A DNA stretch of 64,000 nucleotides from Halichondria panicea (GCF_963675165.1 NC_087390.1:3424001-3488000), one strand, 5' to 3'; counted from the first letter of the stretch, positions 10,404 to 22,242 are shown. The notes: a model not told the origin generated them from the letters alone. Made by a program: numbers and translations.

Positions 10404-12041
10404 TTAATTAGTAATGATTGGATTAAGATATCTATCATATACCTCCTCCACAACAGTTTGTGCATTGTATTCCTCGTCTCTAACTCTCTTCTTGTACCAG
10501 CGAGCCAGGAGGCAGTACAGGACGAATCCAAACAGGCTCACACAATTTTTTACTCCAAATAAAATACAATCAGAGCAATATATATGAGAAGGATGGCCAG
10601 TGGAAGCTAAGCTAAATGATATGATAATAAAGCCCATGAAGTAGCCAGTGAAAAATCCTTTCATGTTATATGGAGCCTGAGCACAAACTAACTCCAGAAT
10701 TGCACAAAATAGAAGGTAGTATAGTACCCCTCTTGATGCATAAAACAAAACACTTACTACCCACAAGGTAAGGTTTTCATTGTTAAAGAAGTGATGAACT
10801 AGCGTCAAAATCAGGAAAATCACACTTAGAACGAACATCAAAGGAAACGTCCTCATTCTACTTCTGCCATGGCTGCGAAATGGCTCAAGTTCAGAGATGA
10901 TGGCAACCATACCAATCCTTTTCAGAATACTAGGCAACTTATCTTTTAATAGTGGATAAGTGACGAACTCATTCAGTACAGCAGTAATCAATGCACACCA
11001 TTCACTCTTGTACGTAAATGCAAAAAAATTATAACTGCTGCAAGAGGTCAAATTGGGGAATATTTCGGGCACTATGTAATTGATGGGGCCATATGAAACA
11101 CTAAGTGAAAGCACCCACAGTGGCAGACTAATAACAAATAGACGTAGAACTGTCTTCACATCTTCAACTTGCTCTGTAGTGAATGGTCCACCATATCTCG
11201 ACTTTCCCAGGTCCATTCTTGAAGGTACGTCTTCCTCCCAGTATGTGAGAGCACTGCGATTGAGGGGAGCTTTGTGCTTGGCAGCAAATTTGAGAACTTG
11301 ATATGCAACTCTTAGTGTATGGGATGAATTTGGCTCAATAATTAGCTACTTTTTAGCGAAGAGAAAATCTGTGACAATAACAATACTCATGCATGAAACT
11401 GGGAACAAACTCCAAAACTGAATTGTATTAGCAGGATACTGACCATTATCGTTCATTAAGCACTTTAAGTAGCTGTTCAACAGAGTTTCAATAATCCATT
11501 TACTAACAGAAAAGTTAAAAACTAACCAGGCAACAAAACTTGTGATACTTGAAGATGAAGCATCAGGCATCTGATCCAAACCAAGCTGTAGCATTGAAAA
11601 GGTTGAAGCTCCAGCTCCTACTAGATACAAAACTTGAATCGAACAAATAAAGATGTTAGTGATGTACTGATTTTTCGTAAAATCATACTCAAGGAATAAT
11701 GTAGCAACGCTGGTAATAAATGTTGCTAGAAACAACAATACAAATCCAAATTTGGCAGCTTTGTAAACACCAAGTTTAGCATTTGTGTTCGCTAGCCATC
11801 CTAAAAGCAGTATTGTCGCAGCAGCAACTGAAACAAGTATTGCAAGGAGCCATTCGAAAGAACCTTTCAATTTGTTGTGCCATATTGCTTGGAGTGTCAT
11901 AAAAGATGACAATGACAAGCTACTCAACAAAACCCAAACTAGAACAAGAAAAGCTCCTTTTGAGTAAAACCATCTAATTTTGTATTTGCACTTACATCTT
12001 CTTCTTTTTGGTGCTGGTTGTCCTCCGATATATGGATCCAT
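10404..12041 (-). pseudogene. SLC15/POT-like transporter C (group II) with premature UAG
   Basis: Near-identical to D and E. It starts MDPYIGGQPAPKRRRCKCK at 12041 and is open to FLFAKK, where the conserved Trp codon (FAKKWLIIEP in E) is TAG, giving a 231-residue product ending at 11346. The frame then continues unbroken through the loop (LNRSALTYWEEDVPSRMDLGK) to the normal C-terminus ending at 10404. At about 10836-10895 there are 60 bases where D and E have three, so 57 extra bases add 19 residues in frame after GMVAIIS, in or next to a membrane segment. Two independent lesions point to a recently inactivated gene. Stop readthrough or a sequencing error at one base would leave the 19-residue insertion unexplained. 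Confidence 0.85.
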
Positions 12042-13430
12042 TCAATTAATGACTTTATATTCTGACTTCTGTGATACATTGGATTTACTGTTTCTTTTGT
12101 ATTTTCAACAGACTATACTAATACACTCGTGACGTTGTAGAGGTTACCGTGTTGTAAAATAAACAGATATTGTTTCAAAATGCTAGCTAGCATTATGCAC
12201 CTGCATTTATTATGCATGTACATGGGCACATAAGTAATGTGAAAAGCAAAACAAACAAATTTCCATCAGTGTATAATAATTATACATACTTGTTGCCCAT
12301 GCAGTGAGTGGGCAGATCAAAGCAATCCAGTGCTCTGTATATGGCATGTTGCATCACTACCACCAAGGGCGTATGAAGAGAAGAGGGCATGCAACTACAA
12401 TCTATCCTATTACAAATGGGTGGGGGTTTATGTCTAAAAATAGAAAGTAAAGAATGTATTGTACGTGACTTTATACTCTTTATTCCCTAGTGGGCGGTGG
12501 CTAAATCATGGCTAAATATAGCATATCCTGCTGACTCATCAATAATAATTATGACGCATACATGCACAGTATACATTGTGAGTTGCATGCCCTCTTCTCT
12601 TCATACGCCCTTGCTACCACATTATATCATAGCATAATGCACTGGGATTATATGCACTTGCACTGTGTGTAAATGCAGTAGATTTTGAGAAAGAAATCTA
12701 CTTTTGGGACTTATGCCCCGTCCTCTCACCCAGTAACTCATTTGGTCCGTTTTATAGTATACTACCTTTTCATTAGTTATGGGAACCAAACCTAAGAATT
12801 TACTATGGAATTCATGAATACACTATGTCTTTATTACAGGGAAAAAACTTAAGAGTTTGACGTCATTGGGCAACAAGTTAGTTATTGCAGGCGTCCTCAT
12901 GCAACATGCCATATTATATTGCACTGGATGCGGCCCTCGGGCATTATGTTGCACTCAGTCTATAATACTTATAATATTATGTATATCTCTCAGCAACCAA
13001 CACAGAAACATGCACAAAAGCAACACCATTCGAGGAGTTAATTTTAACGTACAGTACAAGTGCATGTTGCCTATACCATGGCTCAAACAATTTGTTCCTG
13101 GGCACTCAAGGGCGTATAAAAGAAAAGAGGGCATGAAACTACTTGGTACTATAATGCTAGTGATCATAATTATAATTCATAGATGAACAAATCAGGGGTA
13201 TACGGTCTGTACATATGTAATTTCATACATACTCCTTCCCTACCCAGATTACCATTTTTAAGACACTCGTGACTTGTACGTACGTACGCAGAACTGCCAG
13301 TAATCTGGTATATATCCTATGGGCTGTTGAAAATACACATAGGAACTATTAGGAATAGATACACTAAAACTATGACGCCAAGTCTACTATATAACCAGTA
13401 TAGCGCAGCAGTGTGCCTCGCAGGTTAATA
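12042..13430. other. Upstream region of pseudogene C, shared with unit 2
   Basis: Nearly collinear with 17542-18660 upstream of D, and its start also matches 22281-22350 upstream of E (AATAAACAGATATTGTTTC). The main differences are the MITE at 12364-12613 and small indels. It also contains a CAAGGGCGTATAAAAGAAAA half-terminus at about 13107 (equivalent at about 18383) from a truncated M7-type MITE. No gene is seen. Confidence 0.65.
12364..12613. repeat. MITE, 250 bp, 7-bp target duplication, empty site in paralogous unit
   Basis: Terminal inverted repeats CAAGGGCGTATGAAGAGAAG and CTTCTCTTCATACGCCCTTG are perfectly complementary, and the complementarity extends through GAGGGCATGCAACT. CTACCAC occurs at 12357-12363 and again at 12614-12620. 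The paralogous unit at about 17850-17865 has a single CTACCAC with no insertion, so the element entered after the unit was duplicated (or was precisely excised there). It is non-coding and must depend on a transposase from elsewhere. Confidence 0.93.
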
Positions 13431-13650
13431 AAACTAGTACATACTCAAAGGTATAGCAATACCAATTCTATAGAAGTCTAGTAACGGGTATATCAAAAAC
13501 CAGGATATGTCCAATCATTGACCAACAATTATAGGTGAAATAGAAAGATGTTCCATGAAATGTATGATGTTAAATGCAAAACATTAACCACAAGTAATTA
13601 AGGCTTATAACCAATAGCTGTAGATTTGATTTTACGTTTATCAGGAGCAG
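13430..13650 (-). pseudogene. Decayed transporter fragment (group I-like)
   Basis: Read on the minus strand, pieces such as VKSNLQLLVIS, FYFTYN, WSMIGHIL and NWYC align in order with VKSILRLLAMS, FSFTYS, WSMIGILI and RIG of gene A. Several stops and indels are present. The fragment is missing from the paralogous position in unit 2, where a deletion removes it together with the left part of the next MITE. Confidence 0.6.
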
Positions 13651-13790
13651 ATGAGGGGATGGAGCGTCTTACTATGCATAGTATTGCTTATTCAGTATCG
13701 TCTCACATTTCCTTGTTTATAATGTGCTAAATACTCTGTACATATAATATTATGTGTAGTTGATAACGTGTTTGATCTAATAATATGAAG

Positions 13791-13990
13791 TACCGTATAG
13801 CGGGTATATTTCGAGGGTATAAACTTTCGCAAACTGACTGTTAGAAAGGTTTTCGCGAAATAGCGCCTTTCTGCAGCATGCATGCATGCATGCGATATTT
13901 AATTCGTGTGTATATAAATGTTCGCAGTACATGCTTAATCAGCAAAAATCATAAACATTTATACCCTCGAAATATACACGCTATACGTTA
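13791..13990. repeat. TACCGTATAGCGGG-family hairpin MITE, 200 bp
   Basis: Left end TACCGTATAGCGGGTATATT, right end AATATACACGCTATACGTTA, with long imperfect inverted arms including TTTCGAGGGTATAAA / TTTATACCCTCGAAA and TTTCTGCAGCATGC. It is close to the element at 55524-55745, which has the same internal order. Only its right part remains in the duplicated unit at about 18705-18758. Confidence 0.8.
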
Positions 13991-15560
13991 CAATGAATAA
14001 TGTTAGCAGCACTTAGCGGTTTGACATAAATTATACATGGTGATTTGTACATAGCTAGACGATACAGAATCCACATAGTAAAACGCTCGATCTCCTAATC
14101 TGCTTCTGCGTATATATATGTATCTCGACTTTCCCACGTCCATTCTTGGGGGGAGGGGTGAAGCCCTTGACTCAACATTGTAGGTTTTAAACGACTTTTG
14201 TGGGTTAGGTTTGACAATCACAACCAGCTTGAGCAAAAAGGAGATCGCAAAAAAGACAAATACAGCTAAACACAGACTATAATATACAGCTGGGTTGATC
14301 TCACTTTGATGACTAGTGGCTTACATTGCTCTCAAAGCTTGCACAGTCCTGTACTATTACAAAAGCCACTGCCCAAGCAAAGCTAAAGAACACGTAGCAC
14401 ACCTGGAAAGACGACTATCGCTAAAGGGGTGACATCACCATAAAAGAAGGAAAATGTATTCAAATTCATCTCGCCGCGAACAAAATGGACAGCATGCAAT
14501 GGAGAAAACTACTTGAATATTCAGCAACCTAATGCTCCAGAGCAATGTCAATACAGCACTAATAGAAATGGATGACCTCGTACAGGTTGGAGTGAACAAA
14601 CGTGGGACAAAGCATCAGACTGCTCGAAACTGCTTGAAGCTAAATGGAAAAGAAGCCCAGCCACAGCACTAAATTCCAGCTCCGCCAGAATCGGAACACT
14701 GTTACTTATCTTCGAACTGACAACAGGCCAAAGTATTAGATATGCGGCACTCCACACCCAAGGAGCAGCTGGTCCATCTGGTGTGGATGCGTATACGCCT
14801 GGCGTCGCCTATATGCTCATAATGTTTCAAATGATCTCTGCAATAGCCTGACAGCTGTCGCCTACACGCACCAGCAATGTCCACCCTGATTAGCTAACAA
14901 TGTTTGTGGCCTGTCGACTCATTCTTACACTGAGCAAAGTATGCCACGATGTAGAGAAAGAGCCAGTACTGCACCATTAACAGGATAAACCCTTCCACAA
15001 CCAGCAAACAGACATGCAGGATGATACCAGGGCAGAAATTCGAACAAGAAAGTTTTGGGGAAGGCAGCAAAGTGCATTTTTGATATTCCATCCAATCGCA
15101 AAGCTTCAATATCCCAGCCCTATACCGAAAACATGAACAACTGAAAAGATAGTAGGGTGAGTGAGTGAGGCAAGTGGAAATGGCATCGTTCACGTCACTG
15201 GTTTTGCAACAACTGAAGGCATAAATATATAAAAACGATTAGCCAACCTCATCGCTGCAAAAAATAATTCACAATGCAGCTCACTTTGGCATGGATCAGG
15301 TGAAAACCAAGGCTACTCAGACATGCAGGGAATGCACAATAACTATCAAGAGTCCATAATAAAAGAGAGAGAACACGCAACTTGTGCATCAGATGTAACG
15401 TGACTTCCTCTCTGAAACGCGTGATCAATAATATTGCTGCCTCGAGGCAAGTGGCAGCTCCAGGCCGTTCAGATTAGTCAGTTACCAAGGAGGAAGTCAC
15501 ATTACTTTTCGTTGTAATGCTTTTTCGTTTTTGTTCGTGATCTAAATAATAATATTATAC
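13991..15560 (-). pseudogene. Highly decayed transporter debris, unit 1
   Basis: On minus, LLKLVVIVKPNPQKSFKT, PPRMDVGKSRYI and nearby pieces match LLFAKNWLIIEPNPPQPFKT and PSRMDLGKSRYGG of the intact genes, with stops and frameshifts throughout and most of the central loop missing. The stretch 14894-15193 contains a ~99-codon open segment with CPGIILHVCLLVVEGFILL and a following hydrophobic run. This segment does not align obviously with the transporters and is kept open in the paralogous copy at 19594-19872. The whole block is duplicated at 18760-20230. Confidence 0.65.
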
Positions 15561-15948
15561 ATTTTATTGAAAGATCTCGCATTCGAAACCCAGTGTACAG
15601 CACGTGAGAATATGTTGGCTGGAGTATCTGATGCGTCCAGCTAAAGATGTGTTTATTATTAGAGACATGCATGCATTAATAGTGGTGACAAAACACAAGG
15701 AAATATAAATGACATCTATATAATAATATTATATATAAGGGTGAAAATGCATGGCCTCCTTGACGTGTGACATACAGGAAACAATTGATAGCTAAATATA
15801 GTAACCATGCAACTAGTATATAAACAGTATAATTATATTCATAATTATAGCTATAGTTATAGTATATAAACATAATTATAAGTACAAGTTTCAAGTCATT
15901 TCAATTTTCCTTGTCATGCGCACCATGAAAACATAGTTATCATTAATT
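15561..15948. other. Short intergenic spacer 3' of D
   Basis: AT-rich and nearly identical to 20240-20637 (3' of E) except for microsatellite length changes around 15720-15740. No gene is seen. CATGCATGCATT and AATTATAGC-type palindromes are common. Confidence 0.6.
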
Positions 15949-17541
15949 TTAATTAGTAATGCTTGGATTAAGATATCTATCATAGACCTCCTCCACAACA
16001 GTTTGTGCATTGTATTCCTCATCTCTAACTCTCTTCTTGTACCAGTGAGCCAGGAGGCAGTACAGGACGAATCCAAACAGGCTCACGCAACTTTTTACTC
16101 CGAATAAAATACAATCAGAGCAATATATATGAGAAGGATGGCCAGTGGAAGAGGATCCTAAGCCAAATGATGTGATAATAAGGCCTGTGAAATAGCCAGT
16201 GAAAAATCCTTTCATGTTATATGGAGCCTGAGCACAAACTAACTCCAGAACTGCACAAAAAAGAAGGTAGTATAGTACCCCTCTTGATGCATAAAACGAA
16301 ACACTTACTACCCACAAGGGTTTTTCATTGTTAAAGAAGTGATGAACTAGCGTCAAAATCAGGAAAATCACACTTAGAACGAAACTGATGATGGCAACCA
16401 TACCAATCCTTTTCAGAATACTAGGCAACTTATCTTTTAATAGTGGATAAATGACAAACTCATTCAGTACAGCAGTAATCAATGCCCACCATTCACTCTT
16501 GTATGTAAATGCAAAAAGTTTATAACTGCTGCAAGAGGTCGAATTGGGGAACACTTCAGTTATTAAGGGCACTTTGTAAGAGACGGGGCCATATGAAACA
16601 CTAAGTGAGAGCACCCACAGTGGCAGACTAATAACAAGTAGGCGTAGAACTGTCTTTACATCTTCAACTTGCTCTGTAGTGAATGGTCCACCATATCTCA
16701 ACTTTCCCAGGTCCATTCTTGAAGGTATGTCTTCCTCCCAGTATGTGAGAGCACTGCGATTGAGGGGAGCCTTGTGCTTGGCTGCAAACTTGAGAACTTG
16801 ATATGCAATTCTTAGTGTATGGGATGACTTTGGCAGAATAATCAGCCACTTTTTAGCAAAGAGAAAATCTGTGACAATAACAATACTCATGCATGAAACT
16901 GGGAACAAACTCCAAAGCTGAATTGTATTAGCAGGATACTGACCATTATCGTTCATTAAGCACTTCAAGTAGTTGTTAAACAGAATTTCAATAATCCATT
17001 TACTAACAGAAAAGTTAAAAACTAACCAGGCAACAAAACTTGTGATACTTGAAGATGAAGCATCAGGCATCTGATCCAAACCAAGATGTAGCGTTGAAAC
17101 GATTGAAGCTCCAGCTCCTACTATATACAAAACTTGAATCGAACAAATAAAGATGTTAGTGATGTACTGATTTTTCGTAAAATCATACTCAAGGAATAAT
17201 GTAGCAACGCTGGTAATAAATGTTGCTAGAAACAACAATACAAATCCAAATTTGGCAACTTTGTAAACACCAAGTTTAGCTTTTGTGTTCGCTAGCCATC
17301 CTAAAAGCAGTATTGTCGCAGCAGCAACTGAAACAAGTATTGCAAAGAGCCATTCGAAAGAATGATTCAATTTGTTGTGCCGTATTGCTTGGAGTGTCAC
17401 AAAAGATGACAATGACAAGGTACTCAACAAAACCCAAACTAGAACAAGAAAAGCTCCTTTTGAGTAAAACCATCTAATTTTGTATTTGCACTTACATCTT
17501 CTTCTCTTTGGTCCTGGTTGTCCTCCGATAGATGGATCCAT
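15949..17541 (-). CDS. SLC15/POT-like MFS transporter, paralog D (group II)
   Basis: Intact, intronless, 530 residues. A basic cytosolic N-terminus (MDPSIGGQPGPKRRRCKCK) precedes IRWFYSKGAFLVLVW, the first membrane segment. LGLDQMPDASSSS sits at about residues 153-165. The cytosolic loop at about 250-300 carries KHKAPLNRSALTYWEEDIP and DLGKLRYGGPFTTEQVEDVK. The C-terminus is KKRVRDEEYNAQ then VVEEVYDRYLNPSITN. Relative to E it has small in-frame indels in extracellular loops (for example after PVSYKVPLITEVF). Group II proteins differ from group I in the N-terminus and most membrane segments but share the central loop almost exactly. ExxER is not visible. It is the only intact gene in the second tandem unit. 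Confidence 0.88.
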   Translation of the reverse strand: MDPSIGGQPGPKRRRCKCKYKIRWFYSKGAFLVLVWVLLSTLSLSSFVTLQAIRHNKLNHSFEWLFAILVSVAAATILLLGWLANTKAKLGVYKVAKFGFVLLFLATFITSVATLFLEYDFTKNQYITNIFICSIQVLYIVGAGASIVSTLHLGLDQMPDASSSSITSFVAWLVFNFSVSKWIIEILFNNYLKCLMNDNGQYPANTIQLWSLFPVSCMSIVIVTDFLFAKKWLIILPKSSHTLRIAYQVLKFAAKHKAPLNRSALTYWEEDIPSRMDLGKLRYGGPFTTEQVEDVKTVLRLLVISLPLWVLSLSVSYGPVSYKVPLITEVFPNSTSCSSYKLFAFTYKSEWWALITAVLNEFVIYPLLKDKLPSILKRIGMVAIISFVLSVIFLILTLVHHFFNNEKPLWVVSVSFYASRGVLYYLLFCAVLELVCAQAPYNMKGFFTGYFTGLIITSFGLGSSSTGHPSHIYCSDCILFGVKSCVSLFGFVLYCLLAHWYKKRVRDEEYNAQTVVEEVYDRYLNPSITN

Positions 17542-18700
17542 TCTATTGATGACTTTATATTCTTCTGTGATATATTGGATTTACTGTTTCTTTTGTATTT
17601 TCAACAGACTATACTAATACACTCGTGATGTTGTAGAGGTTACCGTGTTGTAAAATAAACAGATATTGTTTCAAAATGCTAGCTAGTATTATGCACCTGC
17701 ATTTATTATGCATGTACATGGGCACATAAGTAATGTGAAAAGCAAAACAAACAAATTTCCATCAGTGTATAATAATTATACATACTTGTTGCCCATGCAG
17801 TGAGTGGGCAGATCAAAGCAATCCAGTGCTCTGTATATGGCATGTTGCATCACTACCACATTATATCATGGCATAATGCACTGGGATTATATGCACTTGC
17901 ACTGTGTGTAAATGCAGTAGATGTTGAGAAAGACATTTACTTTTGGGACTTATGCCCCATCCTCCCACCCAGTAACTCATTTGGTCCGTTTTATAGGCTA
18001 CTACCTTTCCATTAGTTGTGGGAACCAAACCTAAGAATTTACTATGGAATTCATGAATACACTAAAAACATAATTGTGTCTTTATTAGAATTTACAGAGA
18101 AAAAACTTAACCAATCAGAAAAGTTTGACGTCATTGGGCAACAAGTTAATTATTGCAGGCGTCCTCGTGCAACATGCCATATATTGCACTGGATGCGGCC
18201 CTCGGGCATTATGTTGCACTCATGCATGCTGAGCAATAACTAATACATACTCAGTCTATAATACTATCTCTCAGCAACCAACACAGAAACACAAAAGCAA
18301 TATCATTCGAGGAGTTAATTTAACGTACAGTACAAGTGCATGTTGCCTATACCATGGCTCAAACAATTTGTTTCTGGGCACTCAAGGGCGTATAAAAGAA
18401 AAGAGGGCATGCAACTACTTGTTACTATAATGTTAGTGATCATAGTTATAATTTATAGATGAACAATTCAGGGGTATACGGTCTGTACATATGTAATTTC
18501 ATACATACTCCTTCCCTACCCAGATTACCATTTTTAAGACACTCGTGACTTGTACGTACGTACGCAGAACTGCCAGTAATCTGGTATATAACACTAAAAA
18601 CTATGACGCCAAGTCCACTATAACTCATAGCGCAGCAGTGTGCCTCACGGGTTAATAAAACTAGTACATACTCAAAGAAAGCAATTCTAATTCAATTCAC
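17542..18700. other. Upstream flank of D, copy of 12042-13430
   Basis: Collinear with the flank of pseudogene C, without the 250-bp MITE. It ends in a junction where a deletion joins it to the right end of the TACCGTATAGCGGG-type element. No gene is supported; the small ORFs differ between the two copies. Confidence 0.6.
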
Positions 18701-18759
18701 CACTTCAGCGAAAATCATGAACATTTATACCCTCGAAATATACACGCTATACGTTACAA

Positions 18760-20230
18760 TGAATAATGTTAGCAGCACTTAGCGGTTTGGCATAATTTAT
18801 ACATGGTGATTTGTACATAGCTAGACGATACAGAATCCACGTAGTAAAACGCTCGATCTCCTAATCTGCTCCTGCGTATATATACATTGTATGTATCTCG
18901 ACTTTCCCACGTCCATTCTTGGGGGGAGGGGTGAAGCCCTTGACTCAACATTGTAGATGGTTTTAAACGACTTTTGTGGGTTAGGCTTGACAATCACAAC
19001 CAGCTTGAGCAAAAAGGAGGTCGCAAAAAAGACAAATACAGCTAAACACAGACTATATACAGCTGGGTTGATCTCACTTTGATGTTATAACTACATCGCT
19101 CTCAAAGCTTGCACAGTCCTGTACTATTACAAAATCCACTGCCCGAAGCAAAGCTATAAAGAACACGTAGCAAACCTGGAAAGACGACTATCACTAAAGG
19201 GGTGACATATGTGTATATGTACTTGAATATTCAGCAACCTAATGCTCAAGGGCAATGTCAATGCAGCACTACTAGAAATGGATGACCTCGTACAGGTTGG
19301 AGTGAACAAACGTGGGACAAAACATCAGAAAAAAACTGCTCGAAGTAAAGGAAAAGAAGCCCAGCCACAGCACTAAATTCCAACTCCGCCAGAATCGGAA
19401 CACTGTCACAATAACATTATCTTCAAACTGATAACAGGCCAAAGTATTAGATATGCGGCACTCCACAACCCAAGGAGCAGCTGGTCCATCTGGTGTGGAT
19501 GCGTACGCCTGGCGTCGCCTATATGCTTTAAACGATCTCTGCAATAGCCTGGCAGCTCTGGCCTATATGCACCAGCAACGTCCATCCTGATAGCTAACAG
19601 TGTTTGTGGCCTGTCGACTCATCCATACACTGAGCAAAGTATGCCACGATGTAGAGAAAGAGCCAGTACTGCACCATTAACAGGATAAACCCTTCCACAA
19701 CCAGCAAACAGACATGCAGGATGATACCAGGGCAGACATTCGAACAAGAGGATTTTGGGGAAGGGCAGCAAAGTGCATTTTTAGTATTCCATCCAATCGC
19801 AAAGCTCCAATATCTCAGCCCTACCGAAAACATGAACAACTGAAAAAAGAGTAGGGTGAAAGAGTGAGGCAAGTGGAAATGGCATCGTTCACATCACTGG
19901 TTTTGCCAACTGGAGGCATAAGTATATAAAAACGATTAGCCGACCTCATCGCTGCAAAAAAACAATGCAGCTCACTTTGGCATGGATCAGGTGAAAACCA
20001 AGGCTACTCAGGGGGAATGCACAATAATTATCAAGAGTCCATAATAAAAGAGAGAGAGCATCGCATACTTGTGCATCAGATGTATTCGGAAAGTAACGTG
20101 ACTTCCTGTCTGAAACGCGTGATCAATAATATTGCTGCTTCGAGGCAAGTGGCAGCTCAGTTCAGATTAGTCAGTTACCAAGGAGGAAGTCACATTACTT
20201 TTCGTTGTAATGCTTTTTCGTTTTTGTTCG
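18760..20230 (-). pseudogene. Highly decayed transporter debris, unit 2
   Basis: Duplicate of 13991-15560 with the same NPQKSFKTIYNVESRA and PPRMDVGKSRYI remnants, stops and missing segments. The segment 19594-19872 keeps a ~92-codon open frame with CPGIILHVCLLVVEGFILL. Because both copies share the same lesions, decay preceded the tandem duplication. Confidence 0.65.
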
Positions 20231-20637
20231 TGATCTAAATAATTATACAGAAACCTTTTATTTGAAAGATCTCGCATTCGAAACCCAGTGTACAGCACGT
20301 GAGAATATGTTGGCTGGAGTATCTAATGCGTCCAGCTAAAGATGTGTTTATTATTAGAGACATGCATGCATTAATAGTGGTGACAAAACACAAGGAAATA
20401 TAAATGACAGCTATATATATAATAAGAGGGTGAAAATGCATGGCCTCCTTGACGTGTGACATACAGGAAACAATTGAGAGCTAAATATAGCAACCATGCA
20501 ACTAGTATATAAACAGTATAATTATATTCATAATTATAGCTATAGTTATAGTATATAAACATAATTATAAGTACAAGTTTCAAGTCATTTCAATTTTCCT
20601 TGTCATGCGCACCATGAAAACGTAGTTATCATTAATT

Positions 20638-22242
20638 TTAATTAGTAATGCTTGGATTAAGATATCTATCATAGACCTCCTCCACAACAGTTTGTGCATT
20701 GTATTCCTCGTCTCTAACTCTCTTCGTGTACCAGCGAGCCAGGAGGCAGTACAGGACGAATCCAAACAGGCTCATACAACTTTTCACTCCGAATAAAATC
20801 AAGTTAATGTTTTTACAATCAGAGCAATATATATGAGGAGGATGGTCAGTGAAAGAGGTTCCTATGGCAAATGATGTGATAATAAAGCCCATGAAGTAGC
20901 CAGTGAAAAATCCTTTCATGTTATATGGAGCCTGAGCACAAACTAACTCCAGAACTGCACAAAATAGAAGGTAGTATAGTACCCCTCTTGATGCATAAAA
21001 TGAAACACTTACTACCCACAAGGTAAGGTTTTCATTGTTGAAGAAGTGATGAACTAGCGTCAAAATCAGGAAAATCACACTTAGAACGAAACTGATGATG
21101 GCAACCATACCAATCCTTTTCAGAATACTAGGCAACTTATCTTTTAATAGTGGATAAATGACAAACTCATTCAGTACAGCAGTAATCAATGCACACCATT
21201 CACTCTTGTATGTAAATGCAAAAAAATTATAACTGCTGCAAGAGGTCCAATTGGGGAATATTTCAGTTGTTAAGGGCACTATGTAAGGGACGGGGCCATA
21301 TGAAACACTAAGTGAGAGCACCCACAATGGCAGACTAATAACAAGTAGGCGTAGAACTGTCTTCACATCTTCAACTTGCTCTGTAGTGAAAGGTCCACCA
21401 TATCTCGACTTTCCCAGGTCCATTCTTGAAGGTATGTCTTCCTCCCAGTATGTGAGAGCACTGCGATTGAGGGGAGCCTTGTGCTTGGCTGCAAACTTGA
21501 GAACTTGATATGCAACTTTTAGTGTATGGGATGACTTTGGCTCAATAATTAGCCACTTTTTAGCGAAGAGAAAATCTGTGACAATAACAATACTCATGCA
21601 TGAAACTGGAAACAAGCTCCAAAGCTGAACAGTATTAGCAGGATACTGACCATTATCGTTCATTAAGCACTTAAAGTAGCTGTTCAAAAAAGTTTCAATA
21701 ATCCATCCACTAAAGAAAAAGTTAAAAACTAACCAGGCAACAAAACTTGTGACACTTGAAGATGAAGCATCAGGCATCTGATCCAAACCAAGCTGTAGCG
21801 TTGAAATGGCTGCAGCTACAGCTCCTACTATATACAAAATTTTAATCGAACAAATAAAGATGTTGTTGATGTACTGATTTTTCATAAAATCATACTCAAG
21901 GAATAACGTAGCAACGCTGGTAATAAATGCTGCTAGAAACAACAATACAAATCCAAATTTGGCAACTTTGTAAACACCAAGTTTAGCTTTTGTGTTTGCG
22001 AGCCATCCTAAAAGCACTATTAATGCAACAACAACTGAAATAGGTACTGCAAGGAGCCAATCAGATAAGCGTTTATTGCGCTGTAGTGCTTGAAGAGTAG
22101 TAAAAGATGACAATGATAAGCTACTCAGAAAAACCCAAATTAGTACAAGAAAAGCTCCTTTTGAGTAAAACCACCTAATTTTGTACTTGCACTTACATCT
22201 TCTTCTCTTTGGTGCTGGTTGACCTCCGATAGATGGATCCAT
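20638..22242 (-). CDS. SLC15/POT-like MFS transporter, paralog E (group II)
   Basis: Intact and intronless. The frame is open from 22287 (549 residues), but the Met at 22242 (MDPSIGGQPAPKRRRCKCK) aligns with the starts of C and D, giving 534 residues, and is preferred. Features are as in D: basic N-terminus, IRWFYSKGAFLVLIW first membrane segment, LGLDQMPDASSSS, KHKAPLNRSALTYWEEDIP, and C-terminal VVEEVYDRYLNPSITN. It has a six-residue insertion (KNINLI) after YCSDC relative to D. It is the closest intact relative of pseudogene C in the EPKSSHTL region. It probably acts as a membrane solute transporter; substrate unknown. Confidence 0.88.
   Translation of the reverse strand: MDPSIGGQPAPKRRRCKCKYKIRWFYSKGAFLVLIWVFLSSLSLSSFTTLQALQRNKRLSDWLLAVPISVVVALIVLLGWLANTKAKLGVYKVAKFGFVLLFLAAFITSVATLFLEYDFMKNQYINNIFICSIKILYIVGAVAAAISTLQLGLDQMPDASSSSVTSFVAWLVFNFFFSGWIIETFLNSYFKCLMNDNGQYPANTVQLWSLFPVSCMSIVIVTDFLFAKKWLIIEPKSSHTLKVAYQVLKFAAKHKAPLNRSALTYWEEDIPSRMDLGKSRYGGPFTTEQVEDVKTVLRLLVISLPLWVLSLSVSYGPVPYIVPLTTEIFPNWTSCSSYNFFAFTYKSEWCALITAVLNEFVIYPLLKDKLPSILKRIGMVAIISFVLSVIFLILTLVHHFFNNENLTLWVVSVSFYASRGVLYYLLFCAVLELVCAQAPYNMKGFFTGYFMGFIITSFAIGTSFTDHPPHIYCSDCKNINLILFGVKSCMSLFGFVLYCLLARWYTKRVRDEEYNAQTVVEEVYDRYLNPSITN

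Noticed and set aside
14003-14236. Small proteins with MDVGKSRYI in 14.0 and 18.8 kb
   Set aside because: Fragments of decayed transporter copies with stops and deletions, not genes.
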